Below, piece after piece: positions 1 through 9,464 of a stretch of 64,000 bases of DNA; position 1 is the first letter of the stretch; every line of letters begins with the position of its first letter. The stretch is from contig OX044356.1 in NCBI GenBank assembly GCA_943846715.1, positions 744,001 through 808,000 on the forward strand. The letters are read 5' to 3'. The notes below the pieces were generated by a model. The model was not told the DNA's origin, did not search any database, and saw only the letters and a list, made by a program, of their open reading frames with translations. Position numbers and translations under genes: made by a program. Source of the stretch: TMED14 sp002378565 (GTDB lineage: Bacteria > Bacteroidota > Bacteroidia > Flavobacteriales > Schleiferiaceae).

Positions 1-565
1 ACTGCAAATCCTTCAGTACCATGGGTGTTGCAGATGCCGTTAAAGCGATGCAGGGCTGCTCAGCTAAGCGATTTCTCAGGGATGTCAATCGCTGGTAGCT
101 AGGCCTGAAGTCATGCCCCCATTGACTCACGCAATGCGCTTCATCAATAGCAAGCAGGGTGACACCAAGGTGGGGTAACCGCTCAAGGAAACGCTTGGAT
201 GTTGCGCGTTCTGGTGACAGGTAGAGGAATTTGATGCTGCCAGCTTGTGCCATGTCTAGCACCTGATAAAAGGCCGAAGCGCTCATCTCGCCGACAAAGG
301 CATGGGCTGATATGCCACGGTCCTTGAGTTGCTTTACTTGGTCTTCAATTAATGAGATCAGTGGCGATATGACCACAGTCAAACCACCTAATGCAAGACC
401 CGGCACTTGAAAGCAGATGGACTTACCTCCGCCTGTTGGCAGCAATGCCACCACATCTTTCCCCGATGTAACCATCGATATGATGTCCATCTGCTGTGGT
501 TTGAAGTCATCATAGCCCCAGACATCAGACAATATGCCTCTCAGTATCTCAGGGCTTACTTGCAT
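1..565 (-). CDS. recQ: RecQ-family ATP-dependent DNA helicase (N-terminal part; runs off the left edge)
   Basis: The reverse strand reads from an ATG at 565 to base 1 without a stop, giving 188 codons of an SF2 helicase. Visible motifs are the Walker A loop LPTGGGKSICFQ (about residues 37-48), motif Ia around VISPLISLIEDQ, and the Walker B plus RecQ loop DEAHCVSQWGHDFRP. These place it firmly in the RecQ family, which unwinds 3'-tailed and branched DNA during repair and replication-fork processing. The helicase C-terminal, RQC and HRDC domains would lie outside the window. The start overlaps the end of the upstream ATPase gene by 17 bases, so the two are probably co-transcribed. Bacteroidota often carry several RecQ paralogues, so the exact paralogue cannot be given. 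Confidence 0.9.
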   Translation of the reverse strand, partial: MQVSPEILRGILSDVWGYDDFKPQQMDIISMVTSGKDVVALLPTGGGKSICFQVPGLALGGLTVVISPLISLIEDQVKQLKDRGISAHAFVGEMSASAFYQVLDMAQAGSIKFLYLSPERATSKRFLERLPHLGVTLLAIDEAHCVSQWGHDFRPSYQRLTSLRNRLAEQPCIALTASATPMVLKDLQ

Positions 566-1082
566 CGATGATGAATTGGCAACGTGATTCAACAGATAAG
601 CGCGGAACCTCAATCAAGTGGTAACCATTTTCCGAGTATGTCTTAACCATCGCATCGTGCACGTCTAGGCTGGTGGCAAATGGCTCCCAGCGCTCATTGT
701 CCAATGCATAAATCTCCTCCCATGGGGGAAAAATGAACACAGTTGGATGGTAAGGGAAGTCCTTGGGGTTAAAATCAGCATTGACTTCTTTTTTTCCAAC
801 ATGCATGTAGGCAATGACATCCATCAAGGAACGATCAAAGTAGACATTACCTACCAAGTCTTTGACTGAATGGTATTGCTCAGAACGTCGTTGCCAAATT
901 TGTGCTGAAAAGGGAATCAAGTTTTTTGCTGGATCCTCCCCGCCGAGTGACAAGCCATCCTTGGTGATGTAATCTCTAGAGATTTCTGGCATGACAGCAT
1001 GCCCCATGGATTCAAGTTGATTGATCACGGCAGTTTTACCTGTACAGGGGGCCCCGGTTAGGACAATGCGTTTGATGTGCAT
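549..1082 (-). CDS. P-loop ATPase/kinase of the AAA_28 (NadR-kinase-like) type
   Basis: This 177-residue protein opens with a beta-strand and a Walker A motif, GAPCTGKT at residues 10-17. An R-D-Y sequence follows near residue 37, and a D-R-S motif sits around residue 84 (VYFDRSLMDVIAY). This layout matches small AAA_28-domain proteins related to the ribosylnicotinamide-kinase half of NadR and to nucleotide kinases. The substrate cannot be read from the sequence. It lies upstream of recQ on the same strand and overlaps it by 17 bases. It starts head-to-head with the DUF493 gene, leaving only 20 bases between start codons, so the promoters must overlap the two coding regions. The family call is good; the function is open. 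Confidence 0.8.
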   Translation of the reverse strand: MHIKRIVLTGAPCTGKTAVINQLESMGHAVMPEISRDYITKDGLSLGGEDPAKNLIPFSAQIWQRRSEQYHSVKDLVGNVYFDRSLMDVIAYMHVGKKEVNADFNPKDFPYHPTVFIFPPWEEIYALDNERWEPFATSLDVHDAMVKTYSENGYHLIEVPRLSVESRCQFIIDASKP

Positions 1083-1102
1083 TCTTTCGTTTCTTTGCGG
1101 CC

Positions 1103-1369
1103 ATGGAATCTTCCCAATTTCGCGATTTGCTCAATGAGAACAATGCCTGGCCTTCAGTTTATATGTTCAAGTTCATTTGCCCCTCTGATGCATCGACCAT
1201 TGCAGAGGTCAAAGGCTTATTTCAAGGTGAGATATCGGACTTGGTTATGCGTGATTCCACCAATGGCAACTACGTGAGTATTACGATTAAAACCAGAGTC
1301 CATGACGCGGGTGAGGTAATCACATATTATGAGAAAGCTAGTCATATCAAAGGATTAATGGCCCTGTAG
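1103..1369 (+). CDS. DUF493 (YbeD-like) small protein
   Basis: An 88-residue protein with the ferredoxin-like ACT-type pattern of the DUF493/UPF0250 family: a Y-x-F-K-F-I strand near residue 20, then VSITIKTRV and a last segment carrying YEKASHIKGLMAL. Family members such as E. coli YbeD are small cytosolic proteins thought to have regulatory roles; no activity can be assigned here. The chosen ATG sits 5 bases after TTTCTTTG, a near match to the Bacteroidota -7 element. Its last 15 bases overlap the end of clpC, which converges from the right. An alternative open frame from 1077 in another register is a shadow. Confidence 0.85.
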   Translation: MESSQFRDLLNENNAWPSVYMFKFICPSDASTIAEVKGLFQGEISDLVMRDSTNGNYVSITIKTRVHDAGEVITYYEKASHIKGLMAL

Positions 1370-3964
1370 AGCTTGCTCTTGTGAGCTGTCATCCTGATCT
1401 GCCACATCCGCATCTAATGCATTTGTCGTCGGCGATTTTTGAACTTTTTTCTTTCCTTTGACCACCTTCAATGTCAGTTTGTCATCACCGCTTTTCCACG
1501 TGAAACGGATGTTGTCACCCTCTTTCACCTTTCCATTGACAATGTCCTCCGCCAATGGGTCTTCCACGTATTTCTGTACAGCACGAGCCAACGGTCTGGC
1601 GCCGTACTTAGGGTCATGTCCCTTTTTAGCAATGAAATCGATGGCTGCTTGATTGATGTCAACATGGTAATGAATGCTTTTCATGCGCTCAAGCAGGGTA
1701 GCGACTTCGATGCGAACAATAGCAGACAAGTCTTTTGGCTTGAGGGAATTGAAAATCACAACATCATCAATGCGATTGAGAAATTCAGGGGCAAAAGCCC
1801 TTTTCAATGCTGACTCAATCACACCTTTAGCGATGTCATCAGCGTGATTGTCTCGGGTCTGTGTGCCAAAACCAACACCATCACCAAAGTCTTTCAGCTG
1901 CCTGGATCCGATGTTAGACGTCATAATGATAAGGGTGTTCTTGAAATTCACCTTTCGACCAAGGCTGTCTGTCATGTGACCATCATCCAAAGCTTGCAAG
2001 AGCAAATTGAACACGTCTGGGTGTGCTTTTTCTACTTCATCAAAAAGAACAACAGCATAAGGCTTTCTTCTGACCTTCTCCGTGAGCTGACCACCTTCTT
2101 CATGGCCGACATAGCCAGGAGGGGAGCCAATCAGCCGTGAAATGGAGAATTTCTCCATGTACTCACTCATGTCAATGCGAATCAATGAATCAGCTGAGTC
2201 AAACAGCTGAATGGCTATTTCTTTGGCCAATTGGGTTTTACCAACGCCTGTGGGTCCTAAGAAAATAAAGGAACCAATGGGTTTATTGGGATCCTTGATC
2301 CCAGACCGATTGCGCTGAATAGCCCGAACAACCAATTTAACAGCTTCATCTTGCCCGACGATGTTTGCCTTGATGTCATCCGTCATTTGGGAGAGCTTGA
2401 GCAATTCTTGTTTGGCAACCTTGGATACTGGAATACCAGTCATCATGGATACCACTTCAGCAATGTTAGCTTCAGTCACGGTCTGTCGATGGGTTATGCT
2501 GTGTGCATCCCATACGGATTGCGCCTTAGAGAGCTCAGCAACAATTTGCTGCTCGTCATCCCGCAATTTAGCTGCCTCTTCATAGCGCTGGTTGCGCACA
2601 GTGTCTACCTTTTGCTGCCGTATCACCTCCAAAGACGCTTCAAGCGCTTCTACATCCTTGGGGACAACAATGTTTTTCAAATGCACACGGCTCCCTGCCT
2701 CATCCAACGCATCTATGGCCTTGTCAGGGTGGTGTCTGTCAGAGACATAGCGTGTAGTGAGGTGGACACAGGCTTCAAGGGCTTCCTGGCTGTATGTCAC
2801 ACCGTGATGATTTTCGTATTTACCCTTGATGTTTTCAAGAATCATGAGGGTATCCGCGGCAGATGTCGGGTCAACGATGACCTTTTGAAAGCGACGCTCC
2901 AAGGCACCATCTTTTTCAATGTATTGCCTGTATTCATCCAAGGTCGTGGCGCCAATGCACTGAATTTCTCCATGAGCCAGTGCAGGCTTGAACATGTTGC
3001 TTGCGTCCAATGAGCCTGTGGATCCGCCAGCACCGACGATGGTGTGCAATTCATCAATGAAAAGAATGATGTCATCATGTTTTTCAAGCTCATTCATCAA
3101 GGCTTTCATGCGCTCCTCAAACTGTCCGCGGTACTTGGTCCCCGCAATCAAAGATGCCAGATCCAGCGTGACAACGCGCTTACCAAACAGCACCCTGCTT
3201 ACTTGCTTCTTTACAATGCGAAGCGCAAGACCTTCAGCAATGGCTGATTTACCAACACCCGGTTCACCAATGAGTAAGGGGTTGTTCTTTTTCCTTCGGG
3301 AAAGAATCTGGCTAACACGTTCAATTTCCTTTTCCCGGCCAACGACCGGGTCCAGTTTGTCTTCTTCAGCTAATTTGGTTAAATCTCGACCAAAATTGTC
3401 CAAAACTGGGGTAGTGGACTTGCTTTTGCTTTGCTGCTCTGACTTCTCTCGTGAGCTGCTTTCACTGCTGTGACTGCCTTCTTTCGCCATGGAAGGCCTG
3501 TCCATGGATGCCCCGCTTAAAGGCGTGTCTGGGAGGTCTTTGCTGTAAGCTGCCTTGATGATGTCATAGTCGACACCAAGCTGCTTAAAAACCCCTGCAA
3601 CAGGATCGTTGTCGTTGCGCAGGATGCACAGCAACATGTGAGCAGTTTCAATCACGGATGAGGCATAAAGTTTGGCCTCCAAAAAAGTGGTTTTCAAGGC
3701 TTTTTCTGCCATGCGTGTCAGGGGAATGTTCTTGCGCTGCGAGCCATGAACATCAACTATCTCAATCAAGCCTTCGATGTGGTCTCTCAATTCACCCAAG
3801 TCAACACCTGAAGTCTTGATGAGATCGATTGCACTGCCATGACCATCTCTGATTAATCCAAGCACCAAATGCTCAGTACCTATTGCATCATGGCCAAGCC
3901 TTAAGGCCTCTTCTTTGCTGAAACCAATGACGTCTTTTACCCTGGGGGAGAAGTTTTCATCCAT
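1355..3964 (-). CDS. clpC: ATP-dependent Clp protease ATP-binding subunit ClpC
   Basis: An 869-residue class I Clp/Hsp100 unfoldase. In order: two Clp N-terminal repeats (residues about 1-145), a charged Ser-rich linker, AAA module 1 with GEPGVGKSAIAEG, a UVR-type coiled segment (RNQRYEEAAKLRDDEQ) between the modules, AAA module 2 with GPTGVGKTQLAKE, and a C-terminal D2-small domain. It unfolds substrates and feeds them to ClpP, and the UVR segment marks it as ClpC rather than ClpA or ClpB. The frame is open 18 codons further upstream, but the family start MDENFSPRVKDVI fits the ATG at 3964. The tail after the D2 domain is acidic and Gln-rich. The upstream gap faces gyrA divergently. Confidence 0.96.
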   Translation of the reverse strand: MDENFSPRVKDVIGFSKEEALRLGHDAIGTEHLVLGLIRDGHGSAIDLIKTSGVDLGELRDHIEGLIEIVDVHGSQRKNIPLTRMAEKALKTTFLEAKLYASSVIETAHMLLCILRNDNDPVAGVFKQLGVDYDIIKAAYSKDLPDTPLSGASMDRPSMAKEGSHSSESSSREKSEQQSKSKSTTPVLDNFGRDLTKLAEEDKLDPVVGREKEIERVSQILSRRKKNNPLLIGEPGVGKSAIAEGLALRIVKKQVSRVLFGKRVVTLDLASLIAGTKYRGQFEERMKALMNELEKHDDIILFIDELHTIVGAGGSTGSLDASNMFKPALAHGEIQCIGATTLDEYRQYIEKDGALERRFQKVIVDPTSAADTLMILENIKGKYENHHGVTYSQEALEACVHLTTRYVSDRHHPDKAIDALDEAGSRVHLKNIVVPKDVEALEASLEVIRQQKVDTVRNQRYEEAAKLRDDEQQIVAELSKAQSVWDAHSITHRQTVTEANIAEVVSMMTGIPVSKVAKQELLKLSQMTDDIKANIVGQDEAVKLVVRAIQRNRSGIKDPNKPIGSFIFLGPTGVGKTQLAKEIAIQLFDSADSLIRIDMSEYMEKFSISRLIGSPPGYVGHEEGGQLTEKVRRKPYAVVLFDEVEKAHPDVFNLLLQALDDGHMTDSLGRKVNFKNTLIIMTSNIGSRQLKDFGDGVGFGTQTRDNHADDIAKGVIESALKRAFAPEFLNRIDDVVIFNSLKPKDLSAIVRIEVATLLERMKSIHYHVDINQAAIDFIAKKGHDPKYGARPLARAVQKYVEDPLAEDIVNGKVKEGDNIRFTWKSGDDKLTLKVVKGKKKVQKSPTTNALDADVADQDDSSQEQALQGH

Positions 3965-4091
3965 GCTGTAAAGTAACCAAAGGAAGGCGACATGACAGCA
4001 TCTTTTGATAAGTTTCAATTATCAACAGAATTTTGTGAATAAGTATGGCTGAATCCTCAGTGTTTTAGCGGAAAAATTGAGCTTTCAGGCC

Positions 4092-4099
4092 TATTTTTG
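4092..4099 (+). promoter_or_regulatory. Probable -7 promoter element of gyrA
   Basis: TATTTTTG fits the Bacteroidota sigma-A -7 consensus TAnnTTTG and lies 30 bases before the gyrA ATG, in the only upstream non-coding DNA. Inferred from consensus and position. Confidence 0.5.
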
Positions 4100-4129
4100 A
4101 AAATTACTCAGTAAAGCATACCCATAGAC

Positions 4130-6646
4130 ATGGCAAACGTAGAAAATATCATTCAAATCAACATCGAGGAGGAGATGAAATCGTCTTACATCGATTATTC
4201 GATGTCGGTTATTGTTTCAAGAGCTCTTCCCGATGTCCGTGACGGCCTCAAGCCTGTACACCGCAGAGTGCTGTACGGAATGCATGACATGGGAAACACA
4301 TCAACCAGGCCCTACAAGAAATCCGCAAGGGTTGTTGGTAATGTCATGGGCAAGCTTCATCCACATGGCGATTCAGCCATTTATGACACCATGGTCCGCA
4401 TGGCGCAGGAATGGTCACTTCGCTACATGCTTGTTGATGGTCAGGGTAACTTTGGCTCCATGGATGGTGATTCCCCTGCAGCTATGCGATACACAGAAGT
4501 TCGCATGAAGAAGATTGCGGAAGAAATGGTCAAGGACATTGACAAGGATACCGTTAACTTTCAGCTGAACTTTGATGACTCACTTGAAGAGCCAACGGTT
4601 CTGCCAACCCGCATCCCATGCTTGCTGGTTAACGGCGCATCAGGTATTGCAGTTGGGATGGCTACAAATATGCCGCCCCACAACCTGACAGAGGTTGCTA
4701 ATGCTACAGTGGCCTATGTAGAGGACCCTGACATTGACATCGCTGGTCTAATGCAGCATGTCACAGCACCTGATTTCCCGACTGGTGGAGAGATCTATGG
4801 GTACAGTGGGGTTAAAGAAGCCTTTGAAACAGGCCGAGGTCGCATCGTTTTGCGTGGCACAGCTAACATTGAGCCCGTGAAGGAAAGGGATTGCATCATT
4901 ATCACTGAAATTCCTTACCAAGTCAATAAAGCAGACATGATTCGCAAAACAGCGGACCTGGTCAATGACAAAAAAATTGAGGGTATCGCTGACATTCGCG
5001 ATGAATCTGATCGCAATGGCATGCGCATCGTGTACATCCTTAAACGCGATGCAGTTCCTAATGTGGTATTGAACAAGTTGTACAAGTACACGCAACTTCA
5101 GTCCAGCTTCAGTGTCAATAACATTGCCTTGGTTAACGGTCGCCCAGAGATGTGCAACCTCAAGGACATGATTCATCACTTCGTTGAGCATCGCCATGAG
5201 GTCATTGTTCGCCGCACCAAGTTTGAAAAGATGCAAGCTGAAAAGCGCGCACACGTCCTTGAGGGTTTGCTGATCGCCATTGACAACCTTGATGCAGTGA
5301 TCAAATTGATTCGTGGCAGCAAGACTGTCGATGACGCAAAATCTGGCTTGGTCAAGGCATTCAAGCTGTCCGACATTCAAGCCAAAGCTATTTTGGAATT
5401 GCGCTTGCAGAAGCTGACGGGTCTTGAACGAGATAAAATCAAAACTGAGTACGATGACTTGATTGACCTTATCAAGCGCTTGACTGAAATTCTCAACGAG
5501 AAGTCCATACGCATGCAGATCGTCATTGATGAGATGAATGAGGTGAAGGAGAAGTTTGGCGATGAGCGAAGAACCTCCATTAACTATGCTGGAGGTGATA
5601 TGCGCATAGAGGACATCATTCCTGATGCAGAAGTTGTTATCACCATTTCTAACCTGGGCTATGTGAAGCGCACACTCTTGTCAGAGTACCGCACACAAAG
5701 CAGAGGAGGGGTTGGGTCAAGGGGCGCATCCGCTCGTGACTCCGACTTCATTGAGCATGTCTTTGTTGCAACCAACCACAACTACCTCTTATTCTTCACT
5801 GAATTGGGACGCTGTTTCTGGTTGCGTGTGTTTGAAATTCCTGAAGCCAGTAGGACGAGCAAAGGCAAAGCCATTGTTAACCTCATCAACATTCCATCAG
5901 ATGACCGGGTGAAGACCTTCATTAACACAAAGGATTTGAGAAATGAGGACTACGTCAAAGACAACTATGTGGTGATGTGCACCAAGAGGGGCGTCATCAA
6001 GAAAACATCGCTGGAGGCATACAGCCGTCCAAGATCCAACGGTATCAATGCCATCACGGTAAGAGATGGTGACACGTTGCTTGAAGCAAGGCTAACCAAT
6101 GGGGAGCATGAAGTCTTGATGGCCATCGGGTCAGGCAAGGCCATCCGTTTCCCTGAGGATAAGGTTCGTGCCATGGGCAGAAATGCTGCAGGTGTCAAAG
6201 GCATGAAGTTTGACCTAGACCAAGACTTTGTTGTTGGCATGGTTTGCCCTGAGAGTGATCAAGAATCCATCCTGGTTGTGTCTGAAAACGGTTACGGCAA
6301 GCGAACTTTGGTTGAAGATTACCGCATAACCAACCGTGGCGGAAAAGGCGTTAAAACGCTTAATATCACAGAGAAAACAGGTGATTTGATCGGATTGGTT
6401 CGCGTGAATGATGACGAGGACTTGATGATTACCACCAAAAATGGCATCATGATTCGCATGCCTGTCGAAGGCATTCGAGTGATGGGTCGCGCAACGCAAG
6501 GCGTGCGTGTCATTAACCTTAAAAAAGGCGAAGTGATTGCATCCATTGCAAAGGTTCCACGTTCTGATGAAGAAGATACAACCGATATGGAAGGCCAAGT
6601 GACTGACAATGGCAGTGGTGAAGAGACTTCGCCTAAAGAATCTTGA
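4130..6646 (+). CDS. gyrA: DNA gyrase subunit A
   Basis: An 838-residue type IIA topoisomerase subunit that makes and re-seals the double-strand break while GyrB supplies ATP hydrolysis, introducing negative supercoils. The breakage-reunion domain includes GKLHPHGDSAIYD, with Ser and Asp at the quinolone-determining positions (wild-type, susceptible pattern), and the active-site Tyr in AAMRYTE. The C-terminal half holds the beta-pinwheel repeats, with a GyrA-box-like SRGGVGSRG near residue 530. The acidic C-terminal tail (SDEEDTTDMEG) is common in Bacteroidota GyrA. The start, MANVENIIQINIEEEM, is typical. It stands alone, divergent from clpC. Confidence 0.97.
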   Translation: MANVENIIQINIEEEMKSSYIDYSMSVIVSRALPDVRDGLKPVHRRVLYGMHDMGNTSTRPYKKSARVVGNVMGKLHPHGDSAIYDTMVRMAQEWSLRYMLVDGQGNFGSMDGDSPAAMRYTEVRMKKIAEEMVKDIDKDTVNFQLNFDDSLEEPTVLPTRIPCLLVNGASGIAVGMATNMPPHNLTEVANATVAYVEDPDIDIAGLMQHVTAPDFPTGGEIYGYSGVKEAFETGRGRIVLRGTANIEPVKERDCIIITEIPYQVNKADMIRKTADLVNDKKIEGIADIRDESDRNGMRIVYILKRDAVPNVVLNKLYKYTQLQSSFSVNNIALVNGRPEMCNLKDMIHHFVEHRHEVIVRRTKFEKMQAEKRAHVLEGLLIAIDNLDAVIKLIRGSKTVDDAKSGLVKAFKLSDIQAKAILELRLQKLTGLERDKIKTEYDDLIDLIKRLTEILNEKSIRMQIVIDEMNEVKEKFGDERRTSINYAGGDMRIEDIIPDAEVVITISNLGYVKRTLLSEYRTQSRGGVGSRGASARDSDFIEHVFVATNHNYLLFFTELGRCFWLRVFEIPEASRTSKGKAIVNLINIPSDDRVKTFINTKDLRNEDYVKDNYVVMCTKRGVIKKTSLEAYSRPRSNGINAITVRDGDTLLEARLTNGEHEVLMAIGSGKAIRFPEDKVRAMGRNAAGVKGMKFDLDQDFVVGMVCPESDQESILVVSENGYGKRTLVEDYRITNRGGKGVKTLNITEKTGDLIGLVRVNDDEDLMITTKNGIMIRMPVEGIRVMGRATQGVRVINLKKGEVIASIAKVPRSDEEDTTDMEGQVTDNGSGEETSPKES

Positions 6647-6710
6647 GCTGACGCCCCCTCATGGCATGCTCCTTGAAGAGGGGATAGGCTACACCAACTA
6701 ATGCGAGGCT

Positions 6711-6718
6711 ATCTTTGC
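6711..6718 (+). promoter_or_regulatory. Probable -7 promoter element before the TPR-protein gene
   Basis: TATCTTTG matches TAnnTTTG exactly and lies 20 bases before the chosen ATG at 6739. This also supports starting the gene at 6739 rather than at the in-frame upstream ATG at 6715, which falls inside the element. Confidence 0.55.
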
Positions 6719-6738
6719 CTCCAATTATTATTATTGAT

Positions 6739-8031
6739 ATGAAACGTTCCCTACTCGTAGCTGCCATTGCGCTAACAATCAACGCATCAGCTCAAGAAGC
6801 GCCTAGCATTTCTAGCGCAAAAATTGCCTTGGATAAACTGGACCTGGTGTCTGCAAAATCCTACATAGACGATGCAAAGGTTATCATTGATGGCAAGCCT
6901 GCTTCTGAAGTGAAGTCTAAAAACATGTCTAAATATCACTACTACCGTGGCAATGTTTACTACGCTTTGTACACAAGTGAGACGCCGGGCAACGTTGCCT
7001 ATTTGGATGAGACAGTTAAGTCCTATACCAATTTAATCGCCTTTGAAGCGTCTTTAGGTAAAGAAAGGTACGCTGACAACATTGCAGATAAAATGCCCAT
7101 GTTGGCGCAGGAGTATGTCAATCGCGCAGAGATTGAAAACTTTGACAACAAGGACAAGGGTGAAGCTAGGCTCAATTACAGCAAGGCCTTTGAGTTGCGG
7201 GAGAGCCTTGGTCAGGTTGACAGCACAAGCTTATCATACATGGCCTATTTGTCTCAAGATATGGAGGATTGGACAGAGGCAGAGCGCATTTACTTGATCC
7301 TCATCGGCATGAACTACAAAAACATGACATGGTCAGGCATGTTGACTAAAGACAGCGCCAGGTACCCTTTCCCAGACAAGAGAACCTTAGACATGTACGT
7401 GTTGACTGGAGAGGCCTTTGAGCCACAGCGCAGTGAGTCAACTGAGCACGATTTATACATCCAGCTGCTTTGGGTGTACTCGGAAAGTGATCAAAAAAGC
7501 AAATACGACTCCCTCATCACTATTTCGCGAGCAAAGTACCCGGAAAACGAGAACTTGCTTAAAATGGAATTGCAGAGCTACCTTGAGAAGGAAGACTATG
7601 CAGGCGCCTTAAAAAACCTAAAGGAAGCCATTGTCAAAAACCCCAATTCAGCCTTGTACCTGTACAATGCCGGGTATATATACCATCAGCAAATGAAGGA
7701 TTTGGAGAATGGTAAAGCCTACTATGAATTGGCCGTTACAGCTGACCCCAAATACTTAGATGCTGTTTACATGCTCGGTTTGATGGAAATTGACGCATCC
7801 AATGTGTGGGTCCAAAAAATCAACAAATTGGGTCGTTCAGAAAACAGTAAGGCAAAATCTTACTCCAAGGAAAAGGAAAAAGCCTTAAGCCGTGCCTTGG
7901 TTTACTTTGAGAAAGCATACGCAATTGATAGCAAGGATGAAGCAACACTGAAAGCATTGCGTGAAGTGTACTACAAGCTGACCAGATACGATGACGTTAA
8001 ACGTATTACAGAGGAGATGCAGCAGATTTAA
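6739..8031 (+). CDS. Exported tetratricopeptide-repeat protein
   Basis: A 430-residue protein with a clear signal peptide (MKRSLLVAAIALTINASAQ, cleavage after SAQ), so periplasmic or surface-located. The rest is almost all helical repeats. TPR-type units are most visible from about residue 285 (ALKNLKEAIVKNPNSALYLY, then ENGKAYYELAVTADPKYLDA, then ALSRALVYFEKAYAIDSKDE). TPR proteins act as scaffolds; the partner is unknown. Downstream of gyrA by 92 bases, but it has its own promoter element and terminator and is probably a single-gene unit. The first eight codons of the longest open frame are left out because they overlap the promoter element and precede the signal peptide. Confidence 0.85.
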   Translation: MKRSLLVAAIALTINASAQEAPSISSAKIALDKLDLVSAKSYIDDAKVIIDGKPASEVKSKNMSKYHYYRGNVYYALYTSETPGNVAYLDETVKSYTNLIAFEASLGKERYADNIADKMPMLAQEYVNRAEIENFDNKDKGEARLNYSKAFELRESLGQVDSTSLSYMAYLSQDMEDWTEAERIYLILIGMNYKNMTWSGMLTKDSARYPFPDKRTLDMYVLTGEAFEPQRSESTEHDLYIQLLWVYSESDQKSKYDSLITISRAKYPENENLLKMELQSYLEKEDYAGALKNLKEAIVKNPNSALYLYNAGYIYHQQMKDLENGKAYYELAVTADPKYLDAVYMLGLMEIDASNVWVQKINKLGRSENSKAKSYSKEKEKALSRALVYFEKAYAIDSKDEATLKALREVYYKLTRYDDVKRITEEMQQI

Positions 8032-8056
8032 TCACTGCATCATCAATTTCATCAAG

Positions 8057-8083
8057 GGCTCTGCATTATGCAGGGCCTTTTTT
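8057..8083 (+). terminator. Rho-independent terminator after the TPR-protein gene
   Basis: Nine-base-pair stem GGCTCTGCA/TGCAGGGCC (one G-U pair) with a three-base loop, followed by six T residues, 25 bases after the stop codon. Confidence 0.85.
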
Positions 8084-8656
8084 CGTAGTAGGTGTCAGTG
8101 TTATTATTAGTTAACATAATATATATTATAGGCTGACCATTGTATCCCTTGGATTCTTTGAATTACCATGCCTGCTGTACTTCAATAAAATACCCTGCTA
8201 AAGTGAGAATTTCAGTAATTCTGTGCTTTATGGTTAGCTTCTGATCCCATATTGTTCAGGAAAACTTGCCTTTTACGCCAGATTGTCATCCTCTCAAAGC
8301 GGAAACCTTGAACGCCTAGCATTGACACATCCGTCATGACTGATACAATCTCGGTTGCTTTTCTATTGCAGATGCAATAATTACTCACCCTGGTTCATGG
8401 CCTTGAGTCAGCCTTTTTAGTTGCAACAATTTGCTGATTAAGACAAAAAGTCCACACAAGGTTTTATGATGAATAAGTAATTGAACTTTTAATACTTAAA
8501 TATCTGGTCTTCAGTTAATTATAGTTTGTCATAGAAATCTTCTATGTGGCAATTTTTCACTGTATTTAGCTTAAATTTCATCAACTTCTCAATGTGGTGT
8601 TATGCCGAAACCAAGAAGCCGTCAAGGCTAACCTATCATAGGGCTACTGCTCCCCC
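8084..8656. other. Non-coding gap of about 570 bases, function unknown
   Basis: No convincing gene on either strand. The stretch is AT-rich at both ends, with a 14-base palindrome ATAATATATATTAT at 8116-8129 and a hairpin CATAGAA-N3-TTCTATG at 8530-8546 followed by TTTTT. On the reverse strand there are two short open stretches in different frames around 8220-8330, too short and unrecognisable to call a decayed gene. It could hold a small RNA or the remains of a lost gene. Confidence 0.4.
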
Positions 8657-9457
8657 CTATGCCACGTGCTTACCAAGCTCTACGCGGAGAGATCGAACTT
8701 CATGCTGCAACGCATCTAAACGGTTAAGTACCGCAATGTCTCCCGTTGCCTGTTTTGTGAGATCCAGCTGAATGACGCCCTCCACTCGCCAAACCTCCAG
8801 GATTTCATCGCTATGTATGCGGTAGGGTTCGTACATAAGGTTGTCTGAAACCAGTTCGAAATCAGAAGATTCTGCAACATGGTTGTATCCGCGCTTGAAT
8901 ACCACGCCTTGATCCTGGGTTAGAAAAACGTAAAGTTCTCCAGATTTGACATGCTGCCAATTCTGCACATAACTAGCAATGACGTAGGATCCTGGAAGAA
9001 CAGGAAGCATGCTGTCTCCTTGTATTTGAAAAACACGGCGAGTGCTTTCTTGAGAAAACTCAGGCAGAGGAAGGGAAAACTGCGGCAAAGCCTCAATGAA
9101 GTCCAAATCGCCATAGCCACCAAGGTAGCCTGCGGCAGCTTTAACAGGAACCACTGAAATACGCTCTTTTCCGCTGGCTTTATCTATTGCTACCGTTAGC
9201 ACACGAAGCTTGCTCCCTTTATTTCGGGTTTCATCTGTTTGATTTGATTTAGCTTCAGATATTGGATCCGAAAGCAGCTGATCCAAACTGACGCTAAGGG
9301 TCTGCGCAATGAGGATCAACATGTCTATTTTTGGTTCTGCGCGACCTTCTTCATAAGCTCCAACCAAGGATCGCTTGATGCCCACGCGCTCAGCAAACTG
9401 AACCTGGGTCCAGGATTTGTCCTTGCGAAGGGTCTTTAAGTTGTTTGAGAAATACAT
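8657..9457 (-). CDS. XRE-type helix-turn-helix repressor with LexA-like S24 self-cleaving domain
   Basis: A 266-residue two-domain regulator. Residues 6-60 are an HTH_XRE DNA-binding domain (LKTLRKDKSWTQVQFAERVG...LVGAYEEGRAEP). Residues about 105-230 form an S24/LexA peptidase: a possible cleavage site Ala-Gly in KAAAGYLGG near residue 110, the nucleophile Ser in QGDSMLPVL, and the general-base Lys in VVFKRGY. In this family RecA-stimulated or spontaneous self-cleavage inactivates the repressor. A short helical tail follows (NRLDALQHEVRSLRVELG, coiled-coil-like). Two CTAA-N5-TTAG palindromes just before the start suggest autoregulation. No phage genes are nearby, so a host stress regulator is more likely than a prophage repressor. 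Confidence 0.9.
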   Translation of the reverse strand: MYFSNNLKTLRKDKSWTQVQFAERVGIKRSLVGAYEEGRAEPKIDMLILIAQTLSVSLDQLLSDPISEAKSNQTDETRNKGSKLRVLTVAIDKASGKERISVVPVKAAAGYLGGYGDLDFIEALPQFSLPLPEFSQESTRRVFQIQGDSMLPVLPGSYVIASYVQNWQHVKSGELYVFLTQDQGVVFKRGYNHVAESSDFELVSDNLMYEPYRIHSDEILEVWRVEGVIQLDLTKQATGDIAVLNRLDALQHEVRSLRVELGKHVA

Positions 9458-9464
9458 GGCAATG

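Noticed and set aside
2351..3013. Open frame of 220 codons on the forward strand
   Set aside because: It lies wholly antisense to the well-supported clpC gene, has no family resemblance, and its composition follows the codon positions of clpC.
4748..5380. Open frame of 210 codons on the reverse strand
   Set aside because: It is antisense to gyrA, which is unmistakable, and shows no domain.
6653..6682. CCCCTC/GAGGGG hairpin after gyrA as a terminator
   Set aside because: Short stem with a long loop and no T-run; not strong enough to call.
8657..9457. Prophage, because of the S24-type repressor
   Set aside because: No integrase, terminase, capsid or excision genes are nearby; the neighbours are ordinary chromosomal genes.
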